Assembly: GCF_004295645.1 (NCBI RefSeq)
Contig: NZ_CP034752.1
Coordinates: forward strand, 1,240,001 to 1,304,000
Direction: 5' to 3'
From: Limnobaculum zhutongyuii
GTDB taxonomy: Bacteria > Pseudomonadota > Gammaproteobacteria > Enterobacterales > Enterobacteriaceae
Length of the DNA stretch: 64,000 nucleotides
How positions within the stretch are numbered: position 1 is the first letter of the stretch; each line of letters begins with the position of its first letter. A program made the position numbers and the translations under genes. A model generated the notes under the pieces. It had not been told where the DNA came from and did no database searches. It saw nothing but the letters and a program-made list of their open reading frames with translations. Positions 17,008 to 25,077 of the stretch are shown here, piece after piece.

Positions 17008-18387
17008 ATGAAAAAATGGATCCTGGTACTTGTGGCTTTTTTCGCGTTTTCATCTGCTGCTTATGCAAAAATTGAAACCGTTGAAGCACAAGGATACGGT
17101 GAAACCTACGAAAAAGCAGTTGATGCCGCGTTGGCTGATGCCGTTCGTCAGGTTAATGGAATGACCGTTTCAACACAGTCAGAACGTGCTGGAAACTATG
17201 TTCGCATCAATGATAAAAGTGATGCGAGTGGTGATGTTAAAGGTACCAGCGTTCAGGACGACCAAAACAAAGATGATTCCTTTCTGAGTAATAAGAAAGG
17301 CAACAGTACTTATACTGAAAATATCAACATTAACGCTGCAGCAAACAGTAATCGTGATGTTACCGTCAATGCAGGTCAGAGTGCTCAAATCAACACGCAA
17401 AGCGCGGGTATCGTTAAAGGATATAAAGTCAAAACCCGTGATTGTGATGCTAAAGGCTGTACCGTTGTCTTGACTGTTGAAGTTGATAAAGTTGAGCGTA
17501 AAACTTCACAGGCATCTTCTCAACGTGACCGTTTAGCAATTATTACTACAGGTAACCGCAGCCGTTCTGCCTTTGCGAATACCCTTCGCCAGGAAATCAC
17601 TGACCGCATCGTACAGTCACAGCGTTTTACCGTGCTGGATCGCAGTGCTACCAACGAAAAAGCTTTTGCTCAAGAAGAGAAAATGCTGGAAGGCCGTTCA
17701 GATAACGCCGCCAGCGTAGGACAAACTGCCCTGCTTGCTGACTATATTCTGGTTATCAATGTGACTGAAGCCGGTGTAAAAACCACAACTAAAGTCACCA
17801 GCGTTGATTTAACCGGCGAGTTTGACGTTAGCAGCTCCCACAGAACGAAAGTGACCGTACGCTATTCATTATTGGAAGCAGCGACTCATGGTATTCAGTG
17901 GTCTGATTCCAGCGTGTTCGAACAAGGTGGTAGATATATTGAAACCGCCCGCAAGCAAATCAGTGATGTTATTGCCGATAAAATTGTCAATAAGCTGACA
18001 CCGGCCAAAGTAGTTGCAGTGACTAACGGACAGATCGTTATCAACCGTGGTGAAGCCATGGTCTATGACGGTGACCGTTTTGATATCTATTCTCAAGGTG
18101 AGCAACTGGTCGATCCGGATACCGGGGAAGTACTGGGTGCAGCTGAAGAGAAAGTGGCGACCATTCTGATCACTACCATTAAAGACAAAATCTCTTACGG
18201 TATTGTTGAAAGCGGTAAGATCGATGTTATCGAGAAAGGCGCCGTTGCCCGTTTAGCAGCGCCATTACCGAGTGAAAATAAAGCCCCTGCCGCCAAAAAG
18301 ACAACGTCAACCAAACCTAAGGCAAAAGCCAAACCAGCGGCTAACGAACAGCGCCTGGGGGATTCAGGCGGCGTATTCCTGAAATAG
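17008..18387 (+). CDS. Secreted FlgT/CsgG-like protein
   Basis: A 459-residue protein with a cleavable signal peptide (cleavage after AAYA, residue about 20). After the signal comes an LPP20/FlgT-N-like segment (KIETVEAQGYGETYEKAVDA), then a Ser/Asn-rich insert (about 65-130), a CsgG-like alpha/beta region (LAIITTGNRSR to ILVINVTEAG, about 175-255), and a FlgT-C-like beta barrel (NRGEAMVYDGDRFDIY). The tail is Lys/Ala/Pro-rich (about 420-445). No lipobox, so it is periplasmic rather than membrane-anchored. Third gene of the COG3014-LpoB set, ending in a strong terminator. The exact function is unknown. Confidence 0.72.
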   Translation: MKKWILVLVAFFAFSSAAYAKIETVEAQGYGETYEKAVDAALADAVRQVNGMTVSTQSERAGNYVRINDKSDASGDVKGTSVQDDQNKDDSFLSNKKGNSTYTENININAAANSNRDVTVNAGQSAQINTQSAGIVKGYKVKTRDCDAKGCTVVLTVEVDKVERKTSQASSQRDRLAIITTGNRSRSAFANTLRQEITDRIVQSQRFTVLDRSATNEKAFAQEEKMLEGRSDNAASVGQTALLADYILVINVTEAGVKTTTKVTSVDLTGEFDVSSSHRTKVTVRYSLLEAATHGIQWSDSSVFEQGGRYIETARKQISDVIADKIVNKLTPAKVVAVTNGQIVINRGEAMVYDGDRFDIYSQGEQLVDPDTGEVLGAAEEKVATILITTIKDKISYGIVESGKIDVIEKGAVARLAAPLPSENKAPAAKKTTSTKPKAKAKPAANEQRLGDSGGVFLK

Positions 18388-18725
18388 TTGTTACCGATAG
18401 CAAATAGCTTATCTATAGCCAACCTCCGGGTTGGCTATTTTTTTATCACTTTTTTATTCGCTGATGTCTGTGAACGCCTTCTGACTATTTCACCGTATAT
18501 TTTCACATTAAAATCGTCCATTAGCATTTAACATGGATATCGATAACAATATGTCATTCCTTTTGTTAAAAACAAAACTACTGCTAAACATAGGAAGAAA
18601 TCAGTATTAAGCTTTATCCTGTTTAAATAACCTGAAGCCTCAACCTATTTTGATTTGTTATTTAATGCGTTTTTTTTAATGGAACGCTTCAATATGAATT
18701 AACATATCACTGACGACAACAATCA
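18388..18725. other. Intergenic region upstream of the alcohol dehydrogenase gene
   Basis: 338 bp containing the terminator listed at 18415 and otherwise AT-rich DNA. No ORF or clear operator. The YqhC activator gene that precedes yqhD in E. coli is absent. Confidence 0.5.
18415..18445 (+). terminator. Rho-independent terminator of the COG3014-LpoB-FlgT-like operon
   Basis: A 10-bp perfect stem (ATAGCCAACC / GGTTGGCTAT) with loop TCCG, followed by seven T. Confidence 0.9.
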
Positions 18726-18737
18726 ATGGTGCTGAAT

Positions 18738-19892
18738 ATGTTTAACTTCGATTATTACAACCCAACTCGCATTATGTTTGGTACTGAACGTATCAAAGAT
18801 CTTGGTACTCAATTACCTGAAGATGCCAAAGTACTTATTACCTACGGCGGCGGAAGTGCTAAACGATTCGGCACCATTGATGAAGTGATTCAATCATTGG
18901 GAAAACGAAAATATATTGAGTTTGGTGGCATCGAACCGAATCCCCATTACGATACCTTAATGAAAGCGGTTGAGATTGTAAAAGCGGAAAAAATAGATTA
19001 TCTGATTGCGGTTGGCGGTGGTTCAGTCATCGATGGCACGAAATTTATTGCCGCAGCCGTTTACTTTGAAGGGGATGCCTGGGAAACGTGGATTAGCAAC
19101 GCGCCATTAAAGCAAGTATTACCGATTGGATGTGTATTGACCCTTCCCGCAACTGGATCAGAGATGAATGGCACAGCCGTAATTAGTAATACGGCGCTCA
19201 ACGCTAAATTAAGTCATAAACACCCGTTACTTTTCCCACGCTTTGCTATTCTTGACCCAAGAAAATCTTACACGCTTCCAACCAAACAATTGGCAAATGG
19301 TGTGGTGGATGCTTTTGTTCATGTTGCCGAACAATATTTGACTTATCCAGTCTATGGCAAAGTTCAGGACCGCTACGCTGAAGGACTAATGCTAACCTTG
19401 ATTGAAGAAGGCCCTAAAGCCCTAAAAGAGCCTGAAAACTACGATGTCAGAGCGGCCATCATGTGGAGTGCTACTCAGGCCCTTAATGGTCTTATTGGCG
19501 TCGGTGTACCGCAAGATTGGGCTTCACATCGTATCGGATACTATTTTACTATCCACCACGGCCTTGACCATGCTCAAACATTAGCCATTCTTCTTCCTGC
19601 GGTATTAGACGTGCAGAGAGAAAATAAACGGCTAAAACTACTACAATATGCAGAAAGAGTATGGCAACTCACTGAAGGATCGGAAGAAGAGCGTATAAAT
19701 AGTGCTATTACGCTTACTCGCCAATTCTTCGAAAATATGGGACTTCCGACTTATCTTAGAGCTTACGGGATCCCTGAATCAGCAATTGAAGAAGCAATTA
19801 ACTATTTAAAAAGGTTTAATTTATTACCACTGGGAGAACATAAAGATATCTCAGTAATTGAAGTCCGAAAGATTTTAAGTTTAAGTTACTAA
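18738..19892 (+). CDS. Iron-containing alcohol dehydrogenase, YqhD family
   Basis: A 384-residue NADPH-dependent aldehyde reductase-like protein of the Fe-ADH superfamily (YqhD is 387). The nucleotide site shows YGGGSAKRFG (about 32-41) and VGGGSVIDGTKF (about 93-104); the metal site region shows DAFVHVAEQ and a downstream HHGLDHAQ. YqhD reduces short aldehydes, including lipid peroxidation products, at the expense of NADPH. In the metal-proximal stretch, where YqhD reads LGHEL, this protein reads IGYYF, losing one His; the other His residues remain. Start chosen at 18738 (MFNFDYY), which matches the family N-terminus; an in-frame ATG lies at 18726. Neighbours give no pathway clue. Confidence 0.86.
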   Translation: MFNFDYYNPTRIMFGTERIKDLGTQLPEDAKVLITYGGGSAKRFGTIDEVIQSLGKRKYIEFGGIEPNPHYDTLMKAVEIVKAEKIDYLIAVGGGSVIDGTKFIAAAVYFEGDAWETWISNAPLKQVLPIGCVLTLPATGSEMNGTAVISNTALNAKLSHKHPLLFPRFAILDPRKSYTLPTKQLANGVVDAFVHVAEQYLTYPVYGKVQDRYAEGLMLTLIEEGPKALKEPENYDVRAAIMWSATQALNGLIGVGVPQDWASHRIGYYFTIHHGLDHAQTLAILLPAVLDVQRENKRLKLLQYAERVWQLTEGSEEERINSAITLTRQFFENMGLPTYLRAYGIPESAIEEAINYLKRFNLLPLGEHKDISVIEVRKILSLSY

Positions 19893-19898
19893 CCCTCA

Positions 19899-19945
19899 TC
19901 GGCAGAGAATAATAATACTATAAACGCTTGTTCATTCTCTGCCGA
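19899..19945. other. 12-bp inverted repeat downstream of the dehydrogenase gene
   Basis: Arms TCGGCAGAGAAT (19899-19910) and ATTCTCTGCCGA (19934-19945) are perfectly complementary with a 23-base AT-rich loop. No T-run follows, so this is an imperfect terminator candidate or a stabilising 3' hairpin. Confidence 0.5.
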
Positions 19946-19989
19946 CATACTATTATATATGCGTCAACGGGATGATGCCGTTGATACTC

Positions 19990-19998
19990 TGGTATAAT
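19990..19998 (+). promoter_or_regulatory. Extended -10 promoter of the hha-like gene
   Basis: TGGTATAAT is a perfect -10 hexamer with the extended TG motif, about 100 bp upstream of the hha-like start. A poor -35 at the expected spacing is consistent with extended -10 use. A 7-bp inverted repeat (TCAACGG / CCGTTGA, 19964-19984) lies just upstream. Confidence 0.5.
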
Positions 19999-20100
19999 AT
20001 TATTCACCAAGCAGTTTATAACCTAACGTAACATTCACTTATGCTAGTTTAGCTCGCTTGGGCTACCATTCAATTCAGTCTGCAATTAAAGTAAAATATA

Positions 20101-20313
20101 ATGAGCGATATTGATTATTTAATGATGTTCCGCAAATGCTCTAATCACGATAGCTTAGAGCGTCTTTATGATAAATTAAATTATTCTTTAGTGGATAATA
20201 ATGTATTAGCTAATATGTATCGTGCTGCCGATCATCGCCGTGCAGAATTAGTAGCTGGTAAACTATTTGACTTAGGTAAAGTACCTAAAACTATCTGGTC
20301 TCAGGTCAAATAA
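20101..20313 (+). CDS. Hha/YmoA-family nucleoid-associated modulator
   Basis: A 70-residue protein with the Hha fold signature: DYLMMFRKCSNHDSLERLYDKL followed in sequence by AADHRRAEL and a C-terminal TIWSQVK. Hha proteins bind the N-terminal region of H-NS and help silence AT-rich, acquired genes; the Asp in the AADHR motif is important for this in Hha. Divergence from Hha and YmoA is considerable, so it may be a paralogue rather than the core copy. The usual upstream partner tomB is absent. Surrounding DNA is AT-rich, a typical target of Hha/H-NS itself. Confidence 0.85.
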   Translation: MSDIDYLMMFRKCSNHDSLERLYDKLNYSLVDNNVLANMYRAADHRRAELVAGKLFDLGKVPKTIWSQVK

Positions 20314-21084
20314 TTTATTTAATAAATTAAGAATTGCTATTCGTTATTTATCTTTATTTGGCTTGCTATGCCCATAAGCTGGCCAAGACTTAAGTGTGCT
20401 TATTTACACTTATAATTTATATGTATTTAGTAAGCCCGATAATGGTTTAGCGTTAGCTATCTCCGTAAGATAGCTAATGGACTACCAATAAGTACACTTT
20501 ATCAAGCCGTTCTGGTATATATTCACAATCGCGTAACTAACATATTAAATACAATATATGAAGAGATATATGTAAATACTATGTAACAAGGTTTATTTAA
20601 AGTTACATATTCATGATAATAAGAAAACATATAGATATAAGGCATAATATAAAGAGATATATCATTGCCTGATAGAAACCCTCCAACACTTAATTTTAAT
20701 CATGAAATAACTATTAACGTATATTGATAAAAATACCGCTATTATATAGTGACCTTATATAAATTTTATTCTATCTTCGCTACTACCTCTGATTAAATAA
20801 ACCTGAACCTATCAAAGATAAATCTGTTCCAGTCGACCGTATTTCGAAAGAACAACATCCAATAATCCGGTTACAACACTATTGTTTTCTACTACATTTT
20901 CGTCATTACTATTGGGAAGAAGCGGTTAGATTAAATCACGGTTTACTGACCCAATATCATTGCTCATTTACCTAATATCGCCAGTATCAAACCGAAGAAG
21001 CTCTTCTATACTTATCATTGAAACGGGTTAATCTGGACATATTCTAGTCATAAGGCATGAATAATGACAAAGTGAGAGGTATAA
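20314..21084. other. AT-rich intergenic region with hairpin
   Basis: 771 bp with no supportable ORF and very low GC. A 12-pair hairpin at 20451-20479 (core arms TTAGCTATCT / AGATAGCTAA, loop CCGTA) and short repeats of an AAGTGT/ACACTT type at about 20391-20415 suggest a structured RNA or protein-binding region. It lies between the hha-like and ybjP-like genes. Confidence 0.5.
20451..20479. other. Strong hairpin in non-coding DNA
   Basis: Ten perfect pairs (20453-20462 with 20468-20477), extended by one wobble and one further pair, around a 5-base loop. No T-run follows on the plus strand and it adjoins no gene end. Confidence 0.6.
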
Positions 21085-21639
21085 ATGAAGTATTGGTTAT
21101 CAATAATATGCGGTGTATTAGTTACTTTCTCATTAGCCGGTTGTGTAGTGACCGAAACAACCGTCAGCCATCACTATGGCTCTAATGACCCGGCGATGAC
21201 AGCACAAAAATTTTATAGTCAGTACTTTGCTAACGGTAGTGCAGGCCTTCCAACTGATACGCAACTGACTACATTCAAACCTTATATAAGTACAGAACTC
21301 TACCAATCGCTGGAAGATGCCAAAAAACGACAGCAGAATGAAATTAAGCAACATCCTGATGAAAAACCATCACTGATCGATGGCGATCTATTCTCCAGTC
21401 TGTTCGAGGGCCCTACATCTGTTGATATCCCCTCTATTCCAGTATTACCCAGTGCCAATAACGTGACTTTACAGGCTAATTTTACCCGAACAGAACAAGG
21501 CAAAGATATTCTTCACTGGGCTGATGAAATCAAAATGATTAAGCAAAATGATAGTTGGGTTATTGACGATCTGGTATATAAAGGCAATTGGGATTTTGCT
21601 GCTAAAAGTACTTTAAAAAAAGTGTTATCCGATAAATAA
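21085..21639 (+). CDS. DUF3828-type lipoprotein, YbjP-like
   Basis: A 184-residue lipoprotein with lipobox LAGC (Cys about 20). The mature region (about 35-180) resembles the DUF3828 fold: AQKFYSQYF near 37-45, then TFKPYISTELYQSLEDAKK, and WVIDDLVYKGNWDF near the C-terminus. YbjP of E. coli, also in the ybj region near amiD, is the closest known relative I can suggest; function unknown. Preceded by a recognisable ribosome binding site (GAGAGG). The gene stands alone. Confidence 0.72.
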   Translation: MKYWLSIICGVLVTFSLAGCVVTETTVSHHYGSNDPAMTAQKFYSQYFANGSAGLPTDTQLTTFKPYISTELYQSLEDAKKRQQNEIKQHPDEKPSLIDGDLFSSLFEGPTSVDIPSIPVLPSANNVTLQANFTRTEQGKDILHWADEIKMIKQNDSWVIDDLVYKGNWDFAAKSTLKKVLSDK

Positions 21640-21726
21640 CCACGTGAATTATTCAGTCATTTTTGTCTAACATCGCGTCAATTTGTTCAGTTGATGAACA
21701 CTCAAATTGAAGTTAGTAATTTAGCG

Positions 21727-21755
21727 TTGACAGCCTGAATAGAGATGGATATGAT
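21727..21755 (+). promoter_or_regulatory. Promoter of tRNA-Asn copy 1
   Basis: Consensus -35 TTGACA (21727-21732), 17-bp spacer, -10 TATGAT (21750-21755), with the tRNA 5' end 18 bp downstream. Confidence 0.85.
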
Positions 21756-21773
21756 TCGCCCCGTTCACACGAT

Positions 21774-21849
21774 TCCTCTGTAGTTCAGTCGGTAGAACGG
21801 CGGACTGTTAATCCGTATGTCACTGGTTCAAGTCCAGTCAGAGGAGCCA
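21774..21849 (+). tRNA. tRNA-Asn (GTT), copy 1
   Basis: A 76-nt tRNA with encoded CCA. The anticodon GTT is at 21807-21809, acceptor stem TCCTCTG pairs with CAGAGGA, and the sequence is that of enterobacterial tRNA-Asn. It differs from copy 2 at one T-loop base (A here, G there). Confidence 0.98.
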
Positions 21850-21856
21850 TATTTAG

Positions 21857-21884
21857 AAAGGCCCGCTATTTAGCGGGCCTTTTG
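21857..21884. terminator. Bidirectional terminator between tRNA-Asn copy 1 and the EAL gene
   Basis: An 11-bp stem (AAAGGCCCGCT / AGCGGGCCTTT) with a 4-base loop and T-runs on both strands. It ends the tRNA transcript on the plus strand and the phosphodiesterase gene, whose stop is 5 bp away, on the minus strand. Confidence 0.88.
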
Positions 21885-21888
21885 CTTT

Positions 21889-24204
21889 TCAGCTTTGTAT
21901 TTGCTTCTCTGCTCCCGGGGTTTGCCATTCATCTAGCGGGATTGGGCGACCAAAATAGTATCCCTGCCCTCTCGGGCAACCTAATTCATAGAGCCTGTCA
22001 GCGACTTCCTTGGTTTCAATGCCTTCTGCAATAAGAGGAACGTTCAACCCTTTCGCTAAGCGAATCACGGACGAAATGATTGCCTCGTTTCTGGCACTGT
22101 CCAGAATACCGCTAACAAAATCCCGGTCTATTTTCAGGCAGTCGAACTGTAAACGATGCAAATAGGAGAGACTGGAAAAACCTGAACCAAAATCATCAAT
22201 AGCGACAGAAACCCCCAATGCACGTATTCGCCCCAACTGTTCACTGATAATCGTGCCCTTCTCAAGCAAAATAGATTCCGTTAACTCTATCGTCAGGTTA
22301 CCGGCCGACAACTGGAATTCATTTAACGTTACCACAATAAGATTATAAAAATCAGTCTGATAAAGTTGTCTGACAGAGACATTAATATGAATATTAAAAT
22401 CGGCGGGCCACCCGGAGGCTATTTTTAATGCCAGTTGTCGACAGGATTCTCTCAATACCCAGCGCCCAATCGACAAAATTAAACCCGACTCTTCTGCCAG
22501 TGGAATAAATATATAGGGGGGAACCATGCCATAGGCTTTACTCTGCCAGCGAATTAGCGCCTCAGCCCCTATAACCTTGCGATTGTGTAAATCAACTATC
22601 GGTTGGAAATAGACTCTCAATTCCTGATTTAACTCGGCCTGATTGAGTTCCGCTAGCATCTGAGTATTTTCAACCGCCCGGCTCATCATTTCCGGACGAT
22701 AAATTTCAAAAGCGCCAGCCCCTCTTTTTCTCGCTGCTTCCAGGGCAACAGAGGCATTTCTTAAAATCACCGCTAACGTTTGGTCATCAAAGACTTCTTT
22801 AACCAAACCTATATTTCCCGCAAATAATAGATGTTCACTCTCACATCCTTGGGAGTTGATATAAATATGCACATAACGGGCGATCTCATCTTCTGCTTTC
22901 TCAGAACCACAGCCTTCCGGATAACAAACGGCAAACTCAATATCGTTAACTCTGGCTAATAATGTCCGGGGAGGAACAATGGCTTGTAGTTGTTTAACAA
23001 ACTCACACAGCAAAGCCTCGCCTTTTTGATAACCAAGACTATTATTCACTGCATTAATATTATCCAGACTGAGCAATATCAGACCTTTCCAAACCGTAGC
23101 ATTCTCCTGAATGCTCAATACCTGAAGCTGTTTCTGTAGCCCTTCCTTACTCAGCAAACCGGTTACAGAATCATAATAAACCTGATGCTCCAGTCGTGAG
23201 AATGCCGTTGATAGCGTCGATGACATATCATTAAAGGCATCATTCAGTTGCTTAATCTCTTTTAATTCAAAGCGAGATTGATGTGCCGGAGACCATTTTT
23301 GCCCGGCGAGCAGGCGTGCCTGCCTGGCTACATATTGAATTGGGTTAGTGACTCGGGAAAGAATGAACCAGGCCATAGTGACGCCCAGCAAAAAAATAAC
23401 AAAAATCATGCTGAAGGTAGTTTTTCTTTCATCACTCAATTGACCAACAAAATCACTTTGAGGTATGGCAACGACAATACGCCAGTTATTTAACCCTAAC
23501 TCTTTACCGAAAGAGACAATCCGTCCGTAGTAGATTTCACGATCGATACTTAAGGTCATTTTGCTACGTTCTGGATGAGATAAGTAAGGTGCAATGGTGC
23601 GAATAATGGCACTCTCACTATTTTCTGGCGTTAACAGGTGGGCACGCTCCTGTTCTGGCAGATTATTCTCTGGTCTGAGAATCGGTTTTTCTATTGTTGA
23701 GTGAGAAATAATTTCATTGTTATCGTTAACAATAAAAATAACCCCATTACCCAAATTAGGGATCTGCTGCAGATAGCGGTTAAATCTGTTTAACTTAATA
23801 TCGCTTGATACCACGCCAACATAGCGATTATCCATATCATAAACAGGACTGCTGTATGAAATACTAATGCCTCTGATAGCATCCAGATCCCAATATGCTC
23901 TGGTCCAGGATGGCTTTCGACTGGTATTCACCTCACGGAACCAGGGACGAGTTCGGGGATCGTATTTATCTATGGTTTTGATGATTGAACTTTTGGTATC
24001 CATACCTGAATAGAAATTCAGGGTACCCTGAGTTCGTTTATCTTTTAAAATTAACGTATAAGTATCGGTAATAGTTTCACGGCTAACGCCAATATAATCG
24101 CCATTCACTGCACCGAATGCTACCAGACTAAGCTGCGGGGAATAAGGGAACACTCGCTGCATAGTCGCCTTCAATGGAGATTCAAACTCATCCAGATTGG
24201 CCAT
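21889..24204 (-). CDS. Cyclic-di-GMP phosphodiesterase (Cache-HAMP-GGDEF-EAL), main part of a frameshifted gene
   Basis: A 771-residue reading frame. Order of domains: periplasmic dCache-like sensor (up to about 270; DPRTRPWF, YSSPVYD), a transmembrane segment (about 270-290), HAMP, a degenerate GGDEF domain (the signature reads VNDIE) and a complete EAL domain. The EAL domain keeps EAL (AEALIRW), ELTES, DDFGSGFS, KIDRDF and AEGIET, so it should hydrolyse c-di-GMP while the GGDEF domain is probably inactive or regulatory. The first membrane segment lies in another frame (24171-24455). A single-base change near 24237 would join the two into about 850 residues. Without that, this part may lack membrane insertion of its sensor. 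Confidence 0.85.
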   Translation of the reverse strand: MANLDEFESPLKATMQRVFPYSPQLSLVAFGAVNGDYIGVSRETITDTYTLILKDKRTQGTLNFYSGMDTKSSIIKTIDKYDPRTRPWFREVNTSRKPSWTRAYWDLDAIRGISISYSSPVYDMDNRYVGVVSSDIKLNRFNRYLQQIPNLGNGVIFIVNDNNEIISHSTIEKPILRPENNLPEQERAHLLTPENSESAIIRTIAPYLSHPERSKMTLSIDREIYYGRIVSFGKELGLNNWRIVVAIPQSDFVGQLSDERKTTFSMIFVIFLLGVTMAWFILSRVTNPIQYVARQARLLAGQKWSPAHQSRFELKEIKQLNDAFNDMSSTLSTAFSRLEHQVYYDSVTGLLSKEGLQKQLQVLSIQENATVWKGLILLSLDNINAVNNSLGYQKGEALLCEFVKQLQAIVPPRTLLARVNDIEFAVCYPEGCGSEKAEDEIARYVHIYINSQGCESEHLLFAGNIGLVKEVFDDQTLAVILRNASVALEAARKRGAGAFEIYRPEMMSRAVENTQMLAELNQAELNQELRVYFQPIVDLHNRKVIGAEALIRWQSKAYGMVPPYIFIPLAEESGLILSIGRWVLRESCRQLALKIASGWPADFNIHINVSVRQLYQTDFYNLIVVTLNEFQLSAGNLTIELTESILLEKGTIISEQLGRIRALGVSVAIDDFGSGFSSLSYLHRLQFDCLKIDRDFVSGILDSARNEAIISSVIRLAKGLNVPLIAEGIETKEVADRLYELGCPRGQGYYFGRPIPLDEWQTPGAEKQIQS

Positions 24205-24455
24205 CTCCCCGACAATAGCTCTTGCATTGTCATCTCAACTGAGGCATTCGCCTGTATGGGTACCTTCAGGAAATTAAACAAATTAGTGTGAACATACTCG
24301 ATATGAGCAGAAATCAGCTTGTCGCTAAGGCTATCGAAGATACGATTTTCACTGCGGTATTGTAAAAAGACGGCTAAACCAAACATGATGGTTAATATGA
24401 AGAAAAACAGCGATGTCACAATCAGTTTTAAAGAGATTGAGTTTAATAACCGCAC
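24171..24455 (-). pseudogene. N-terminal fragment of the c-di-GMP phosphodiesterase (frameshifted)
   Basis: This 94-residue frame starts with GTG (24455), carries the missing transmembrane segment (LKLIVTSLFFFILTIMFGLA) and the start of the Cache domain (HTNLFNFLKVPIQANASVE), then leaves the frame. Translating the other frame upstream of 24204 gives DNARAIVGEMANLDE, a natural continuation of ASVE. One missing base around 24235-24240 explains both. It is either a real inactivating mutation or a sequencing indel. Confidence 0.8.
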
Positions 24456-24791
24456 CTATTTCACCACTTACTGTTTGCCTGACTCAGAGTACTCACGGAT
24501 TATCAAAAATATTGAATACACCAACACAATAACTGACATTATCCGTGAACAACCATATCTTTAGCTAAAGATAACTTAAGTTTATATTATTTCTGACTAA
24601 AGTTATGCTAAATACAGAATTTATCTAAAAAATATAATCTGAGCAGGAATATGTTCGATAATGTCAGCAAGACTGATACTGTTGCCGTTATTTATATGAA
24701 CAAGAGTTGAACTAACTGACTAAAACAGAAGCGATTACCTGGCATTTTGGGCGAAGTATAAGCAAACGCGCTATTTTCCCATGTTGAGCGG

Positions 24792-24820
24792 TTGACAGTG
24801 TTAGCAATGGCAGATATCAT
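24792..24820 (+). promoter_or_regulatory. Promoter of tRNA-Asn copy 2
   Basis: -35 TTGACA (24792-24797), 17-bp spacer, -10 TATCAT (24815-24820), same geometry as copy 1. Confidence 0.85.
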
Positions 24821-24838
24821 GCGCCCTGTTCACACGAT

Positions 24839-24914
24839 TCCTCTGTAGTTCAGTCGGTAGAACGGCGGACTGTTAATCCGTATGTCACTGGTTCGAGTCC
24901 AGTCAGAGGAGCCA
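24839..24914 (+). tRNA. tRNA-Asn (GTT), copy 2
   Basis: A 76-nt tRNA with encoded CCA, identical to copy 1 except for one T-loop base. The shared stretch continues into the upstream CCTGTTCACACGAT and downstream TATTTAGAAA flanks, which marks it as a duplicated unit. Confidence 0.98.
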
Positions 24915-24921
24915 TATTTAG

Positions 24922-24949
24922 AAAAGCCCGCTTTTTAGCGGGCTTTTTG
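24922..24949 (+). terminator. Terminator of tRNA-Asn copy 2
   Basis: An 11-bp stem (AAAAGCCCGCT / AGCGGGCTTTT) with loop TTTT and a following T-run, closely similar to the copy 1 terminator. Confidence 0.9.
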
Positions 24950-25077
24950 CTTTCTGATTATCATCACTGCGATACAACTCGTTAATTCACATCCCTGTCA
25001 CCATTAATCAATTAACTCCACTGACTACTTCTGCCCTCAGCCTGGTTAATTTGGTTTATAAAATTAACGACCCATGG

